Source of the DNA: Candidatus Petromonas tenebris
Lineage (GTDB): Bacteria > Bacillota > Clostridia > Peptostreptococcales > Caminicellaceae
Reading direction: 5' to 3'
Assembly (NCBI GenBank): GCA_014236755.1
Contig: JACCKY010000035.1
Coordinates: 1-32,869, forward strand
Length of the DNA stretch: 32,869 nucleotides
Part shown: in pieces, positions 24,793 through 32,341 of the stretch
Numbering within the stretch: position 1 is the stretch's first letter
Layout: each line of letters begins with the position of its first letter
Translations under genes and position numbers: made by a program
Notes under the pieces: model-generated
Seen by the model: only the letters and a program-made list of their open reading frames with translations
The model's database searches: none
Told to the model about the DNA's origin: nothing

Positions 24793-24912
24793 TTAGGGAT
24801 TTTGAGGTTTCCTTCTGAGGGATTTTGAAGTATTTGTCGCTACTTCTATCTTTAACTTAAATAAAAAGGCTAATCTTCACATGAGCCAAAAGGATTCTCA
24901 AAATCCTAATAA
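24793..24912 (-). repeat. Dispersed repeat R1, copy C, upstream of rubrerythrin
   Basis: 24872-24912 (aatcttcacatgagcc, aaggattctcaaaatcc and flanks) matches 25913-25953 with one difference over 41 bases. 24793-24835 is a diverged version of the middle of copy B (gtttccttctgag, gattttgaag). The word agggattttgag at its left end can pair with ctcaaaatcct at its right end. Confidence 0.7.
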
Positions 24913-24949
24913 CTTAAGCTTTGTACTTTATTATATATAGCTTCAAAAA

Positions 24950-25360
24950 TTAATTTAATAAGCAATCTTTACATATGCCTTTAAAATATACATGTCTTTC
25001 TTGTATTTCAAAACCCTTTAGTATTTCTTCCTTAAACTTAGGAACATCCAGATCGAAATCGTAAACTCTACTGCATTCTGTACACTTAAAATGTCCATGT
25101 AAGGAAGTATCTGCATCATATCTTGTTTCGTTTTCTTCTATGGTAATAACCTTAACTATATTTTTTTCCATAAATAGGTTTAGAGTGTTATATACTGTAG
25201 TTTTTGAAAGTGTTGGTATTTCCTTTGCCAGTTCTCTAAAAATTGTATCTACGGTAGGATGATTTTTATTTTTTATCAAGTATTCAAATATCCTTATACG
25301 CTGTAGAGATGGTTTGATACCATGTTTTTTTAAATAATCACCGGCATTAATAATTGTCAT
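24950..25360 (-). CDS. perR: Peroxide-responsive repressor PerR (Fur family), 136 aa
   Basis: A metal-dependent repressor inactivated by peroxide through His oxidation. The winged helix is at residues 13-80 (KPSLQRIRIFEYLIKNKNHP, TLSKTTVYNTLNLF). Regulatory-metal ligands match PerR: His in NKNHPTVD, Asp in TRYDAD, both His in SLHGHFKC, and Asp in RVYDFD. The last is Asp, the PerR residue that differs from Fur Glu. Structural zinc cysteines are CTEC and CKDC. The only in-frame start is ATG 25360; the AAGGAG is 17 bases upstream, which is long. It follows a small winged-helix gene 41 bases away in an operon with a PerR box at its promoter. Confidence 0.94.
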   Translation of the reverse strand: MTIINAGDYLKKHGIKPSLQRIRIFEYLIKNKNHPTVDTIFRELAKEIPTLSKTTVYNTLNLFMEKNIVKVITIEENETRYDADTSLHGHFKCTECSRVYDFDLDVPKFKEEILKGFEIQERHVYFKGICKDCLLN

Positions 25361-25401
25361 TTTATCTGGAAAGGTTCTCCTTCATCTCCTTCCACTTATT
25401 T

Positions 25402-25581
25402 TTATTTTTTAATGTCATAGTAACAACGTTTAGGGGAATATATTATTTCCTCATCTTTTAACTTTTTGATAAGTTTGCTTACTTCTTTTTTATCTATTCC
25501 TGATATTTCAGCTATCTCCCCTGTTTTTAAAGGTTTTTTCGCCTCCTCAAATGCCTTTAAAACTAATTCTCTGTTTTCCAT
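25402..25581 (-). CDS. Small winged-helix protein upstream of perR, 59 aa
   Basis: ATG 25581 follows AAGGGGG. The protein reads MENRELVLKAFEEAKKPLKT, GEIAEISGIDKKEVSKLIKK, then a wing LKDEEIIYSPKRCYYDIKK. It is a complete minimal winged helix with no effector domain, of the type that makes KEVSKLIKKLKDEG contacts in ArsR/MarR-like folds. It starts the operon that continues with perR, so it may take part in the peroxide response. One Cys lies in the wing. The specific role is unknown. Confidence 0.8.
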   Translation of the reverse strand: MENRELVLKAFEEAKKPLKTGEIAEISGIDKKEVSKLIKKLKDEEIIYSPKRCYYDIKK

Positions 25582-25647
25582 TTATCTCATCCCCCTTCAG
25601 TATATTTTATTTTTATTATACTATCAATTTTTGTATTTATTTTAAAT

Positions 25648-25662
25648 TTGTAATGATTATAT
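25648..25662 (-). promoter_or_regulatory. PerR box (Per box)
   Basis: ATATAATCATTACAA on the minus strand matches the Bacillus PerR consensus TTATAATNATTATAA at 12 of 14 defined positions. It lies just downstream of the -10 element, where a repressor would block initiation, and so points to PerR autoregulation. Confidence 0.72.
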
Positions 25663-25667
25663 TTTAT

Positions 25668-25696
25668 ATTTTAAATATATATTTTATTTTTGTCAA
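25668..25696 (-). promoter_or_regulatory. Sigma-A promoter of the wHTH-perR operon
   Basis: TTGACA (25691-25696) and TAAAAT (25668-25673) on the minus strand, 17 bases apart, about 85 bases upstream of the first start codon. Confidence 0.75.
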
Positions 25697-25745
25697 TAGA
25701 TTTTCCAAAATTTTTTTATTTTTTTGTTGCTGCCTTTATCTTAAT

Positions 25746-25953
25746 TTAACCTCTTGTGCTAGTTACTCTAACAGTATAGCTTTAAATATCCTTCAATGTT
25801 TCCTCTGAAGCGACTTTGAAGAGCTGTTTTTACCTCTAAATCTTTTTCTATTAAAACAGCTCTTCTACGATATCTATAAGGAACTAGCAAGACAAGTTTA
25901 TATAAAGCAACAAATCTTCACATGAGCCAGAAGGATTCTCAAAATCCTAATAA
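25746..25953 (-). repeat. Dispersed repeat R1, copy B (longest), upstream of the wHTH-perR operon
   Basis: Contains both modules: 25746-25883, nearly identical to copy A without its 24-base insert, and 25913-25953, nearly identical to the right part of copy C. The 12-bp inverted arms aagagctgtttt / aaaacagctctt are intact. A smaller hairpin aggatt / aatcct lies near 25933-25949. It ends about 50 bases upstream of the perR operon promoter. Confidence 0.88.
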
Positions 25954-26035
25954 ATTTAACCTTGAACTTTGTTATCTATACAATATTTTATTACCCTAAA
26001 AAAGTGTCAGATAAATATATTATTTTTAATCTTTC

Positions 26036-26176
26036 TGTTACCTGTCACCCTTTTTTGATACAAGACATTATTTCCAAAATATTACTGGTGGAAGTTTGTA
26101 ATTTCTTGCATACCTTGAATTTACTTTGTTTTATACCTGCAATTTTTTTCAAAAAATGTTTGAGTTCCTATGCAAT
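26036..26176 (-). repeat. Dispersed repeat R2, copy 3 (first half)
   Basis: On the minus strand it starts TAGGAACTCAAACATTTTTTG directly after the PTS gene terminator and runs through TTGCAGGTATAAAACAAAG, AATTACAAACTT and the GGGTGACAGGTAACAG word. The second half found in copies 1 and 2 is missing. With R1 copy B and the perR promoter it fills the 620-base gap from 25582 to 26202. Confidence 0.75.
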
Positions 26177-26177
26177 A

Positions 26178-26200
26178 ACAAAAGTGGCCTAAGCCACTTG
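26178..26200 (-). terminator. Intrinsic terminator of the nad-PTS unit
   Basis: Arms aagtggc (26182-26188) and gccactt (26193-26199) with loop ctaa; TTTGTTATT follows on the minus strand. It lies directly after the PTS IIC stop. Confidence 0.8.
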
Positions 26201-26202
26201 AT

Positions 26203-27234
26203 TTACTGATTTATTTTCATGTCACCATACTTTATATAACCTTTTTTTCTCATAAACTCTGAAATAACTAATGTTAATAGTGCCGGCAATATAAAGTGAA
26301 GTAAACCTATATTTATTAGTATCCTACCCATAGGTACCTTATCCGCCATAGCTGCTATTGTTCCAAACTGGCCTACTAAACCACTTGTACCCATACCTGC
26401 ACCTATACTATTATTTTCCATACTAAATACATAGGTGGCCAATGGTCCCAGTATGGCACTAGCCAACGTAGGAGGAACCCAAATAAGGGGATTCTTTATT
26501 ATATTTGGAACTTGAAGCATAGAAGTTCCAAGACCCTGAGCTATAAATCCTCCTATTCCGTTTTCTCTATAACTTGCTATTGCAAAGCCTATCATTTGAG
26601 TAGCACATCCTACTGTAGAAGCACCTGCTGCTAAACCACTAAGTCCTAATGATATAGCTAAGGCAGCACTACTTATTGGAAGAGTTAATATCATTCCCAT
26701 CAATGTGGCTACTATGATTCCCATAGGTATGGGTTGTAATTCTGTAGCTCTATTGATAAGAGCACCCAAGCCCTTCATAAATTGAACCATAACAGGACTT
26801 ATAAAGATGCCTACTATTCCGCCAACTATTATAGTTGCTGCCGGAACCAATACTATATCCACTTTTGTCCTTCCTGAAATCAGCTTTGAAAACTCAGCTG
26901 CAACAAGGGCAGCCACAAATGAACCTACAGGTTCCCCAATCTTAACTATAAAGGCGCCTCCTTCACCAGGGGCTATAGTTCCTGCTCCTATAGTTCCCGC
27001 CACTATGGAAGCAAATACTCCGAGGGGAGGGGCTCCTACGCTATAGGCTACTGCAGCCCCTATGGCCGGTCCCATCATAAACTGAGCTGTTCTTCCAAAG
27101 GTTACTAACTGACCTATTCCTACATAATCTCCTATCTGTTTAAGTATAAGTCCAATAATAAGTGATGCAAAAAGCCCTAATGCCATCCCGTTAAGGGCCT
27201 TAGTGATATATTCTCTAAAACCATGCTTTTTCAA
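26203..27234 (-). CDS. PTS transporter subunit IIC (PTS_EIIC_2 type), 343 aa
   Basis: An integral membrane permease with about nine to ten hydrophobic, glycine-rich segments. Typical stretches are GMALGLFASLIIGLILKQIG, FMMGPAIGAAVAYSVGAPPL, GTIGAGTIAPGEGGAFIVKI, PIPMGIIVATLMGMILTLP and SMENNSIGAGMGTSGLVGQF. This matches the PTS_EIIC_2 family, which lacks attached IIA/IIB domains. No IIA or IIB gene is nearby. Substrate not known. GAGG lies eight bases before TTG 27234, while the GTG at 27243 overlaps the ribosome site. It is 50 bases after nadC with no terminator between, so it is probably transcribed with nadABC. Confidence 0.85.
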   Translation of the reverse strand: MKKHGFREYITKALNGMALGLFASLIIGLILKQIGDYVGIGQLVTFGRTAQFMMGPAIGAAVAYSVGAPPLGVFASIVAGTIGAGTIAPGEGGAFIVKIGEPVGSFVAALVAAEFSKLISGRTKVDIVLVPAATIIVGGIVGIFISPVMVQFMKGLGALINRATELQPIPMGIIVATLMGMILTLPISSAALAISLGLSGLAAGASTVGCATQMIGFAIASYRENGIGGFIAQGLGTSMLQVPNIIKNPLIWVPPTLASAILGPLATYVFSMENNSIGAGMGTSGLVGQFGTIAAMADKVPMGRILINIGLLHFILPALLTLVISEFMRKKGYIKYGDMKINQ

Positions 27235-27292
27235 TCCTTTCACCTCTTTATTCTAGTTATAGGTTGCTATTATTAGAACCTAGCACAATAAG

Positions 27293-28129
27293 TTATATTA
27301 TACTCAAACTAATATCCATAGCATTAACTGAATGGGTTAAAGCACCCATTGATATAATATCAACCCCCGTTTTAGCTACTTCAACTAGGGATTCTTCAGT
27401 TATTCCTCCTGAGGCTTCAAGTATAACCTTACCTTTACCTATCTTGACTGCCTCCTTCATCTCTTTAAGATTCATATTATCCAGCATAACTATATCTACA
27501 CCAACCTCTATGGCCTCTTTAAGTTCTTCAATACTCTCAACTTCAACTTCAACTTTAACTGTAAAAGGAATTCTTTTCTTTATCTTAAGTATTGCTTCTC
27601 TGATGCCTCCCGCTACTTTAATATGATTATCCTTAAGCATAACAGCTTCAGATAGATTATAGCGATGATTACAGCATCCTCCTATCCTTACAGCATATTT
27701 TTCAAGTATTCTGAGCCCTGGAGTAGTTTTGCGCGTATCAACTATCTTTACAGGATAATCCTTTACAAGTTCACTATATCTATTGGCAGTGGTAGCTATC
27801 CCTGACATTCTTTGAATCAGGTTAAGGGCTAATCTTTCTCCTTTAAGTATAGCTCTAGTTTTACCCTCAATCTCAGCTACCTTACTTCCTTCTTTAACTT
27901 TATCCCCATCTTTTACCTTAAAGTTAACCTTAATGTTATCATCTAGTGTTTCAAAAACTCTTTTAACAACATGAAGTCCCGCTATAACTCCATCCTCTTT
28001 AGCAATCATATATGCTCTGCACATCTCTTCATCATCTACCAAGTTATCAGTAGTTAAATCTATATTGTTAATATCTTCTTTGAGCCCATTTCTAATTATT
28101 TCATCAACCAATATCCAATTAAGTTCCAT
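27293..28129 (-). CDS. nadC: Nicotinate-nucleotide pyrophosphorylase (carboxylating), 278 aa
   Basis: Converts quinolinate and PRPP to nicotinate mononucleotide. Visible: the N-terminal NGLKEDINNIDLTTDNL, the KGERLALNLIQRMSGIAT helix, the substrate-binding VDTRKTTPGLRILEKYAVRI and GGCCNHRYNLSEAVMLKDNH segments, then the barrel strands VKVEVEVESIEELKEAI, MLDNMNLKEMKEAV and LEASGGITEESL. ATG 28129 follows GGAGG with six bases; the longer frame overlaps nadB. The ribosome site overlaps the nadB stop, so translation is coupled. Third gene in the nad operon. Confidence 0.97.
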   Translation of the reverse strand: MELNWILVDEIIRNGLKEDINNIDLTTDNLVDDEEMCRAYMIAKEDGVIAGLHVVKRVFETLDDNIKVNFKVKDGDKVKEGSKVAEIEGKTRAILKGERLALNLIQRMSGIATTANRYSELVKDYPVKIVDTRKTTPGLRILEKYAVRIGGCCNHRYNLSEAVMLKDNHIKVAGGIREAILKIKKRIPFTVKVEVEVESIEELKEAIEVGVDIVMLDNMNLKEMKEAVKIGKGKVILEASGGITEESLVEVAKTGVDIISMGALTHSVNAMDISLSII

Positions 28130-28139
28130 AAAATACCTC

Positions 28140-29678
28140 CTAATTTTCAACTAAAGCATGACTTCCAAGGCTTGTTTCCCTTTTTAATGCATCACTGACA
28201 ATCAGATAGGCTACGGTCATGATGTTTACACATTCATAAAAACTTTCATCATCTCTTTTATATATATTTAGCTCCTCTAATATTTCCTTAATTCTTATTA
28301 AGGCCTCTTCAAGACCTTTTTTGGACCTTAATATAAATGCATGTTTTTCCATTATTTTCCTTGCATTTTTTCTTAGCTCTTCAATTCTATCCTTTTCCAC
28401 GAGTTCTTGATCACCATCACTTTTGATATTATAAATATAATAATTTCCATTTCTAATATAGCTATTTATATCCTTTGCCACTCTATTTCCAAATACAACC
28501 CCCTCTAAAAGCGAATTACTTGCTAATCTATTTGCTCCGTGTACTCCTGTACATGCAGCTTCTCCACATGCGTAAAGGCCCACTATGTTGGTTCTACCAT
28601 TATAATTGGTTTTAATGCCACCCATAATGTAATGTTCTACAGGACACACTGGAATATAATCTTTAGTTATATCAATTCCCCTTAGCAGGCATTGATTATA
28701 TATATTTGGAAATCTATTTTTTATAAAATCTTTATCTTTATGGGTTATATCCAAAAACACACAAGGCTTATTCTCCTTATTCATTTCATTGAATATAGCT
28801 CTCGAAACTATATCTCTTGGGGCAAGATCCTTTAGCTTATGATATTTTTTCATAAAGGCTTCCCCCATACTATTTCTTAAAATTGCTCCTTCTCCCCTTA
28901 CAGCCTCAGAAATTAGAAATCGTTTTTTATTATTTTCATCATATAAAGCAGTAGGGTGAAACTGGACAAACTCCATATCTACAATTTCTGCACCTGCTCT
29001 AAAGGCCATAGCTATGCCATCTCCCGTAGCAATTTTTGAATTGGTTGTATTTTGGTAAACCTGTCCTATTCCTCCTGTAGCTAAAACTACAACCTGAGAT
29101 ATTATGCAGTATATTTCTTTTCCACTCTTTACAATGGCTCCAATGCATCTTCCTTTAGAGGTTAATATATCAATAGCAAAGGTATCCTCAAGGATTATTA
29201 TATTTTTTCTCTTTTTTACTTTTACAGTCAAAGCTCTTATTATCTCTTTGCCTGTCTCATCTTTAGAATGGAGCACTCTTCGTCTTGAATGCCCCCCTTC
29301 CTTTGTAGCTCTTAAGAAGTTTTTTTCATCTCTATCAAAATTTGTTCCAAACTCAATTAGTTTTTCAATATTTTCAGCAGCTTCCTCTACAAGTATTTTT
29401 ACTGCTCCTTCATTGTTATAAAAACTTCCGGCCTTCAAAGTATCCATGTAATGAAACTTTTTATCATTATCTTTGCTTATACAGGCAGCTATTCCACCTT
29501 GGGCAAGGTTGCTATTGTTCTCTTTTATGCTATTTTTGGCCAGCATTAAAACTTTATATTTTTCATCTATATTCACAGCTGTATAAAGTCCTGCAATTCC
29601 AGTACCTATAATAAGCACATTACAATATTCTTTTCTTACTTTATCTAGATCAAATTTCGTAAGATATCTTCTATACAT
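28140..29678 (-). CDS. nadB: L-aspartate oxidase, 512 aa
   Basis: Oxidises L-aspartate to iminoaspartate, the first step of de novo NAD synthesis. The FAD-binding Rossmann motif is VLIIGTGIAGLYTAVNI near residue 22. Further family blocks are NSNLAQGGIAACI, EGGHSRRRVLHSKDETGK, LATGGIGQVYQNTTNS, MEFVQFHPTALYD, SEAVRGEGAILRN and YACGEAACTGVHGANRLASN. The C-terminal helical domain ends REKTSLGSHALVEN-like (ETSLGSHALVEN). AAAGGAG precedes ATG 29678. It starts 12 bases after nadA and its stop overlaps the nadC ribosome site. Confidence 0.97.
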   Translation of the reverse strand: MYRRYLTKFDLDKVRKEYCNVLIIGTGIAGLYTAVNIDEKYKVLMLAKNSIKENNSNLAQGGIAACISKDNDKKFHYMDTLKAGSFYNNEGAVKILVEEAAENIEKLIEFGTNFDRDEKNFLRATKEGGHSRRRVLHSKDETGKEIIRALTVKVKKRKNIIILEDTFAIDILTSKGRCIGAIVKSGKEIYCIISQVVVLATGGIGQVYQNTTNSKIATGDGIAMAFRAGAEIVDMEFVQFHPTALYDENNKKRFLISEAVRGEGAILRNSMGEAFMKKYHKLKDLAPRDIVSRAIFNEMNKENKPCVFLDITHKDKDFIKNRFPNIYNQCLLRGIDITKDYIPVCPVEHYIMGGIKTNYNGRTNIVGLYACGEAACTGVHGANRLASNSLLEGVVFGNRVAKDINSYIRNGNYYIYNIKSDGDQELVEKDRIEELRKNARKIMEKHAFILRSKKGLEEALIRIKEILEELNIYKRDDESFYECVNIMTVAYLIVSDALKRETSLGSHALVEN

Positions 29679-29690
29679 AATTTAACTCCT

Positions 29691-30602
29691 TTAAGAAATA
29701 TTCAGCATTCTTTCAAGGGATCTACGAGCTAGATTCATAATCTCTACATCTACTTCGATTTCATGTTTTTCATCCCTTAATGCCCTATAAATATCTTCTA
29801 ATCCAGTTTTCTTCATATTATAACACACTAGTCCAGGGGAAAGCAAATAAAATTTTTTATGGGGATTTTGCTTTCTGAGTGTATGAAGTATTCCCATCTC
29901 AGTACCTATTACAAACTCCTTTTCTTCTGAATTATTTACATAATCAATTATTTGCGACGTACTCCCTACAAAGTCCGCCTTCTCTACTACCTGGGAATTA
30001 GCTTCAGGATGAATTAGTATTTTAGCTGTGCCGCGATGTTTTCTTATCATATCAACCTCTTCATGCCTAACCCTATGATGAGTTATGCAAAAACCTTCCC
30101 AACATATTATGTCCTTTTCAGGAAGCTGTTTCGATATATAGTTTCCAAGATTTTGATCTGGTACAAATAGTACCTTATCACTTTCCAAGGATTTTACTAT
30201 TTTAACTGCATTTGATGATGTACAACATATGTCACTCTCTGCCTTAACTTCAGCAGAAGAATTTACATAGCATACTACAGGAATATCAGGATGTTCCTTC
30301 TTAAAAAATCTAAGCTGCTCTGCATCTATCATATCAGCCATTGGACACCCTGCGTCTAAAACGGGAAGGAGTACCTTTTTATTAGGTGAAAGAATTTTAG
30401 CACTTTCAGCCATAAAATGAACTCCGCAAAATATTATAATATCCGCGTTGGTCTGTGAAGCCTTTTTACTGAGTCCTAAAGAATCACCAACATAATCGGC
30501 TATGTCCTGTACTTCCGGTATCTGATAATTGTGAGCTAAAATAACAGCATTCTTTTCCTTTCTAAGTCTATTTACTTCATTTATCATCTCTTTCATCTTC
30601 AC
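29691..30602 (-). CDS. nadA: Quinolinate synthase NadA, 303 aa
   Basis: Condenses iminoaspartate with dihydroxyacetone phosphate using a [4Fe-4S] cluster. Opening VILAHNYQIPEVQDIADYVG is typical. The three cluster cysteines are seen in FCGVHFMAESAK, CWEGFCITHHRV and PGLVCYNMKKT. Other motifs are VCYVNSSAEVKAESDICCTS, VLFVPDQNLG and HPEANSQVVEKADFVGSTSQ. GTG 30602 has GAGGAG eight bases before it and is preferred over ATG 30596. It is the first gene of nadA-nadB-nadC. Confidence 0.97.
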   Translation of the reverse strand: MKMKEMINEVNRLRKEKNAVILAHNYQIPEVQDIADYVGDSLGLSKKASQTNADIIIFCGVHFMAESAKILSPNKKVLLPVLDAGCPMADMIDAEQLRFFKKEHPDIPVVCYVNSSAEVKAESDICCTSSNAVKIVKSLESDKVLFVPDQNLGNYISKQLPEKDIICWEGFCITHHRVRHEEVDMIRKHRGTAKILIHPEANSQVVEKADFVGSTSQIIDYVNNSEEKEFVIGTEMGILHTLRKQNPHKKFYLLSPGLVCYNMKKTGLEDIYRALRDEKHEIEVDVEIMNLARRSLERMLNIS

Positions 30603-30683
30603 ATCTTAATCTCCTCTCCAAAGTCTTGTTTTATTAGTAGTGTTAACATATTCTTAAGTTTTATGTTTTTACTTACTCTCTAA

Positions 30684-30702
30684 ACAATGTGTTTACACCT
30701 GT
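30684..30702 (-). promoter_or_regulatory. Candidate NiaR operator
   Basis: ACAGGTGTAAACACATTGT on the minus strand is an imperfect inverted repeat (ACAgGTGT / ACACatTGT) lying across the predicted transcription start of nadA. NiaR is encoded immediately upstream, so this is the natural place for its operator. I cannot confirm the match to the published motif from memory. Confidence 0.5.
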
Positions 30703-30711
30703 CTTGTCATT

Positions 30712-30740
30712 ATTATATATAAAAAAACTATGCCTATCAA
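30712..30740 (-). promoter_or_regulatory. Sigma-A promoter of the nadABC operon, overlapping the niaR stop
   Basis: TTGATA (30735-30740) and TATAAT (30712-30717) on the minus strand with exactly 17 bases between. The -35 element includes the TGA stop of niaR (30739-30737), so the operon can be started separately even though no terminator divides it from niaR. Confidence 0.78.
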
Positions 30741-31255
30741 TCCTCTATTAAATATCCCTTTTCTTTTAACTTTTTTAGTATAATTTCATAAACTTTTTTG
30801 TTTGGAACCTCTATGGTATGAATATGCTCTCCACCAGTTAAGGATGCCAGAGGCTCAGCCTTTTCCTTCTTTACCTTTTCGATGAACCTATTCAAATCAT
30901 ATCTACTGTTAATCATTAAAGGGCATCTTATCTCTCCATATACAGGATGCATAACTATGACATCCAGTACCTTTCCACCCATATCAACTACAGTCTTTAG
31001 CTCTTCTTCTATAGACTCATATCCCTTGTGCTTGCACATTATTGTTTCAATATTTTTATGATTTTCACTAGGTTTAGGTATATAATAACCATTAGATGTG
31101 GCCATGATATTGATTCCTTTAGCCCTTAATACAGCTATATCTTGAACAATCACCTGCCGACTTACATTAAACTTTTTGGCAAGATCTGACCCTGTTATTG
31201 GCTCATCACAATCTTTTAAAAGGTCCATAATATTTTTCCTTCTTCTTTCTGTCAA
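30737..31255 (-). CDS. niaR: NAD biosynthesis repressor NiaR (YrxA family), 172 aa
   Basis: Represses NAD-synthesis genes when niacin is present, by family. The N-terminal winged helix is RRKNIMDLLKDCDEPITGSD followed by LAKKFNVSRQVIVQDIAVLR. The C-terminal 3H ligand/metal domain shows VIVMHPVYGEIRCPLMIN, SRYDLNRFIEKV, LASLTGGEHIHTIEV and IILKKLKEKGYL, with its conserved histidines. The start is TTG 31255 after GAAGGTGAAAC. It lies upstream of nadABC in the same direction; that position and the promoter overlap support control of these genes. Confidence 0.94.
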   Translation of the reverse strand: MTERRRKNIMDLLKDCDEPITGSDLAKKFNVSRQVIVQDIAVLRAKGINIMATSNGYYIPKPSENHKNIETIMCKHKGYESIEEELKTVVDMGGKVLDVIVMHPVYGEIRCPLMINSRYDLNRFIEKVKKEKAEPLASLTGGEHIHTIEVPNKKVYEIILKKLKEKGYLIED

Positions 31256-31305
31256 AGTTTCACCTTCTTTCTTTTTTCTTTTTATTTCTATTTATCAATA
31301 TTATA

Positions 31306-31560
31306 ATCGAGTAGGAGGTAGATTATTAACTCATCTACCGTACTCTCATACCAGCATACATACCGTTTGGTATATGGCAGTTCATTAGGTTAAGCTCAAT
31401 TTCTCTTAGTTTCCCTTTCATATCGTTCGTGTACCTCGGACCGGTATTTTTCCTTCAAATTCCATCTCACGATGGACACCCTTGTCTTGGGCTAGTGGTT
31501 GGCACGACAGGCCACTACAGTGTACTTTCACTACCTAGTTGTTATGCATGCCTGTCACAC
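31306..31560 (-). mobile_element. Internally deleted, ORF-less group II intron (probable class C)
   Basis: On the minus strand it starts GTGTGACAGGCATGC, continues with ACAACTAGGTAGTGAAAGTA, AAGGGTGTCCATCGTGAGAT, GGAATTTGAAGGAAAAATAC and ACACGAACGATATGAAAGGG, and ends in a GGTAGAT / ATCTACC hairpin followed by CCTACTCGAT. The GTGTG start, the domain-I-like words and the final CTACTCGAT are what I recall of bacterial group II introns. The maturase gene and most of the core are missing. It starts four bases after a terminator stem, the insertion preference known for group IIC introns. The family call is from memory. It makes up most of the gap between niaR and the GntR gene. Confidence 0.68.
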
Positions 31561-31564
31561 TAGC

Positions 31565-31594
31565 AAAGACTACCTAGTATACTAGGTAGTCTTT
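31565..31594 (-). terminator. Perfect palindromic terminator of the GntR gene
   Basis: A perfect 30-bp palindrome with arms aaagactacctagta and tactaggtagtcttt. The gene's TAA stop touches its start. Only TTT follows before GCTA and the intron remnant, so the original T run may have been cut short by the insertion. Confidence 0.75.
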
Positions 31595-32253
31595 TAACAT
31601 TTTTCTGCATTTTCTTTTGAATTGTTTACATGTTTTAATATTGCCTGTACTGCTGCAGCATCAGCATCCTTTTTCATAAAGGCATTCAGGACTTCTCTAT
31701 GCTCTTCCAAGGCACTTTCCATTCTTCCCGGAGATCTTAAAGATTTGTATCTAGTAGTTTTCATAAAATATTGAAAATCCTTTAGTACGTGTTCAAGATA
31801 TCTGCTCTTTGTTGCATTATAAATAGTCTCATGAAACTTTGTATTGAGCTCTGCAATTTTCTCTAAATCTTTCTTAAAAGTATAAAACTCCATAAGTTCA
31901 AAAATTTCCTTAAGGGCTTCTAAATCATTTTCACTCATTCTTTCTATTGCCCATCTTACTGCTATTCCTTCAATAGCCATTCTAATAGTAAAGATATCTT
32001 GAATATCTTGTTTTGATATTCCCTTTACTATTACTCCCCTATTAGGAATGTTATCTACAAGACCATCCAGTTCCAGTTGCTTTAACGCCTCCCTCACAGG
32101 AGTTCTACTGACTCCAAGCTCCTCTGCTAGTTTTGCCTCAACTATTTTTTCTCCTCTGGCGTATTTACCCATTAAAATATCTTCTCTTATTTTTTCAAAT
32201 ATTATCGATGTTAAAGATTTGTTTTCTTTTTTTCCTTTAAATATATTCTCCAT
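31594..32253 (-). CDS. GntR-family regulator with FCD domain (FadR subfamily), 219 aa
   Basis: The winged helix at residues 10-75 is typical GntR: IREDILMGKYARGEKIVEAK, LAEELGVSRTPVREALKQLE, and the wing NIPNRGVIVKGIS. The FCD effector domain at 85-210 has FTIRMAIEGIAVRWAIERMS, NTKFHETIYNATKSRYLEHV and ALEEHREVLNAFMKKDADAA, keeping the Asp/His metal or ligand residues of the fold. The effector is probably a small carboxylate, but the target is not shown because no metabolic operon adjoins it. GGAGGC precedes ATG 32253. It is expressed from its own promoter. Confidence 0.92.
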   Translation of the reverse strand: MENIFKGKKENKSLTSIIFEKIREDILMGKYARGEKIVEAKLAEELGVSRTPVREALKQLELDGLVDNIPNRGVIVKGISKQDIQDIFTIRMAIEGIAVRWAIERMSENDLEALKEIFELMEFYTFKKDLEKIAELNTKFHETIYNATKSRYLEHVLKDFQYFMKTTRYKSLRSPGRMESALEEHREVLNAFMKKDADAAAVQAILKHVNNSKENAEKC

Positions 32254-32312
32254 ATTTGCCTCCAGAATATTAAGGCTCCTAATTATCTCTTAGCAGCCCT
32301 TTTTTCACGAAT

Positions 32313-32341
32313 ATTGTATATTATAATTTATTCTTTGTCAA
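32313..32341 (-). promoter_or_regulatory. Sigma-A promoter of the GntR regulator
   Basis: TTGACA (32336-32341) and TACAAT (32313-32318) on the minus strand, 17 bases apart, about 60 bases upstream of the start codon. Confidence 0.75.

Noticed and set aside
28140-28150. nadC start inside nadB
   Set aside because: The longer frame adds seven residues upstream of the GGAGG; ATG 28129 has correct spacing.
31176-31388. 70-residue plus-strand ORF
   Set aside because: It spans the start of niaR antisense and the intron remnant; no ribosome site.
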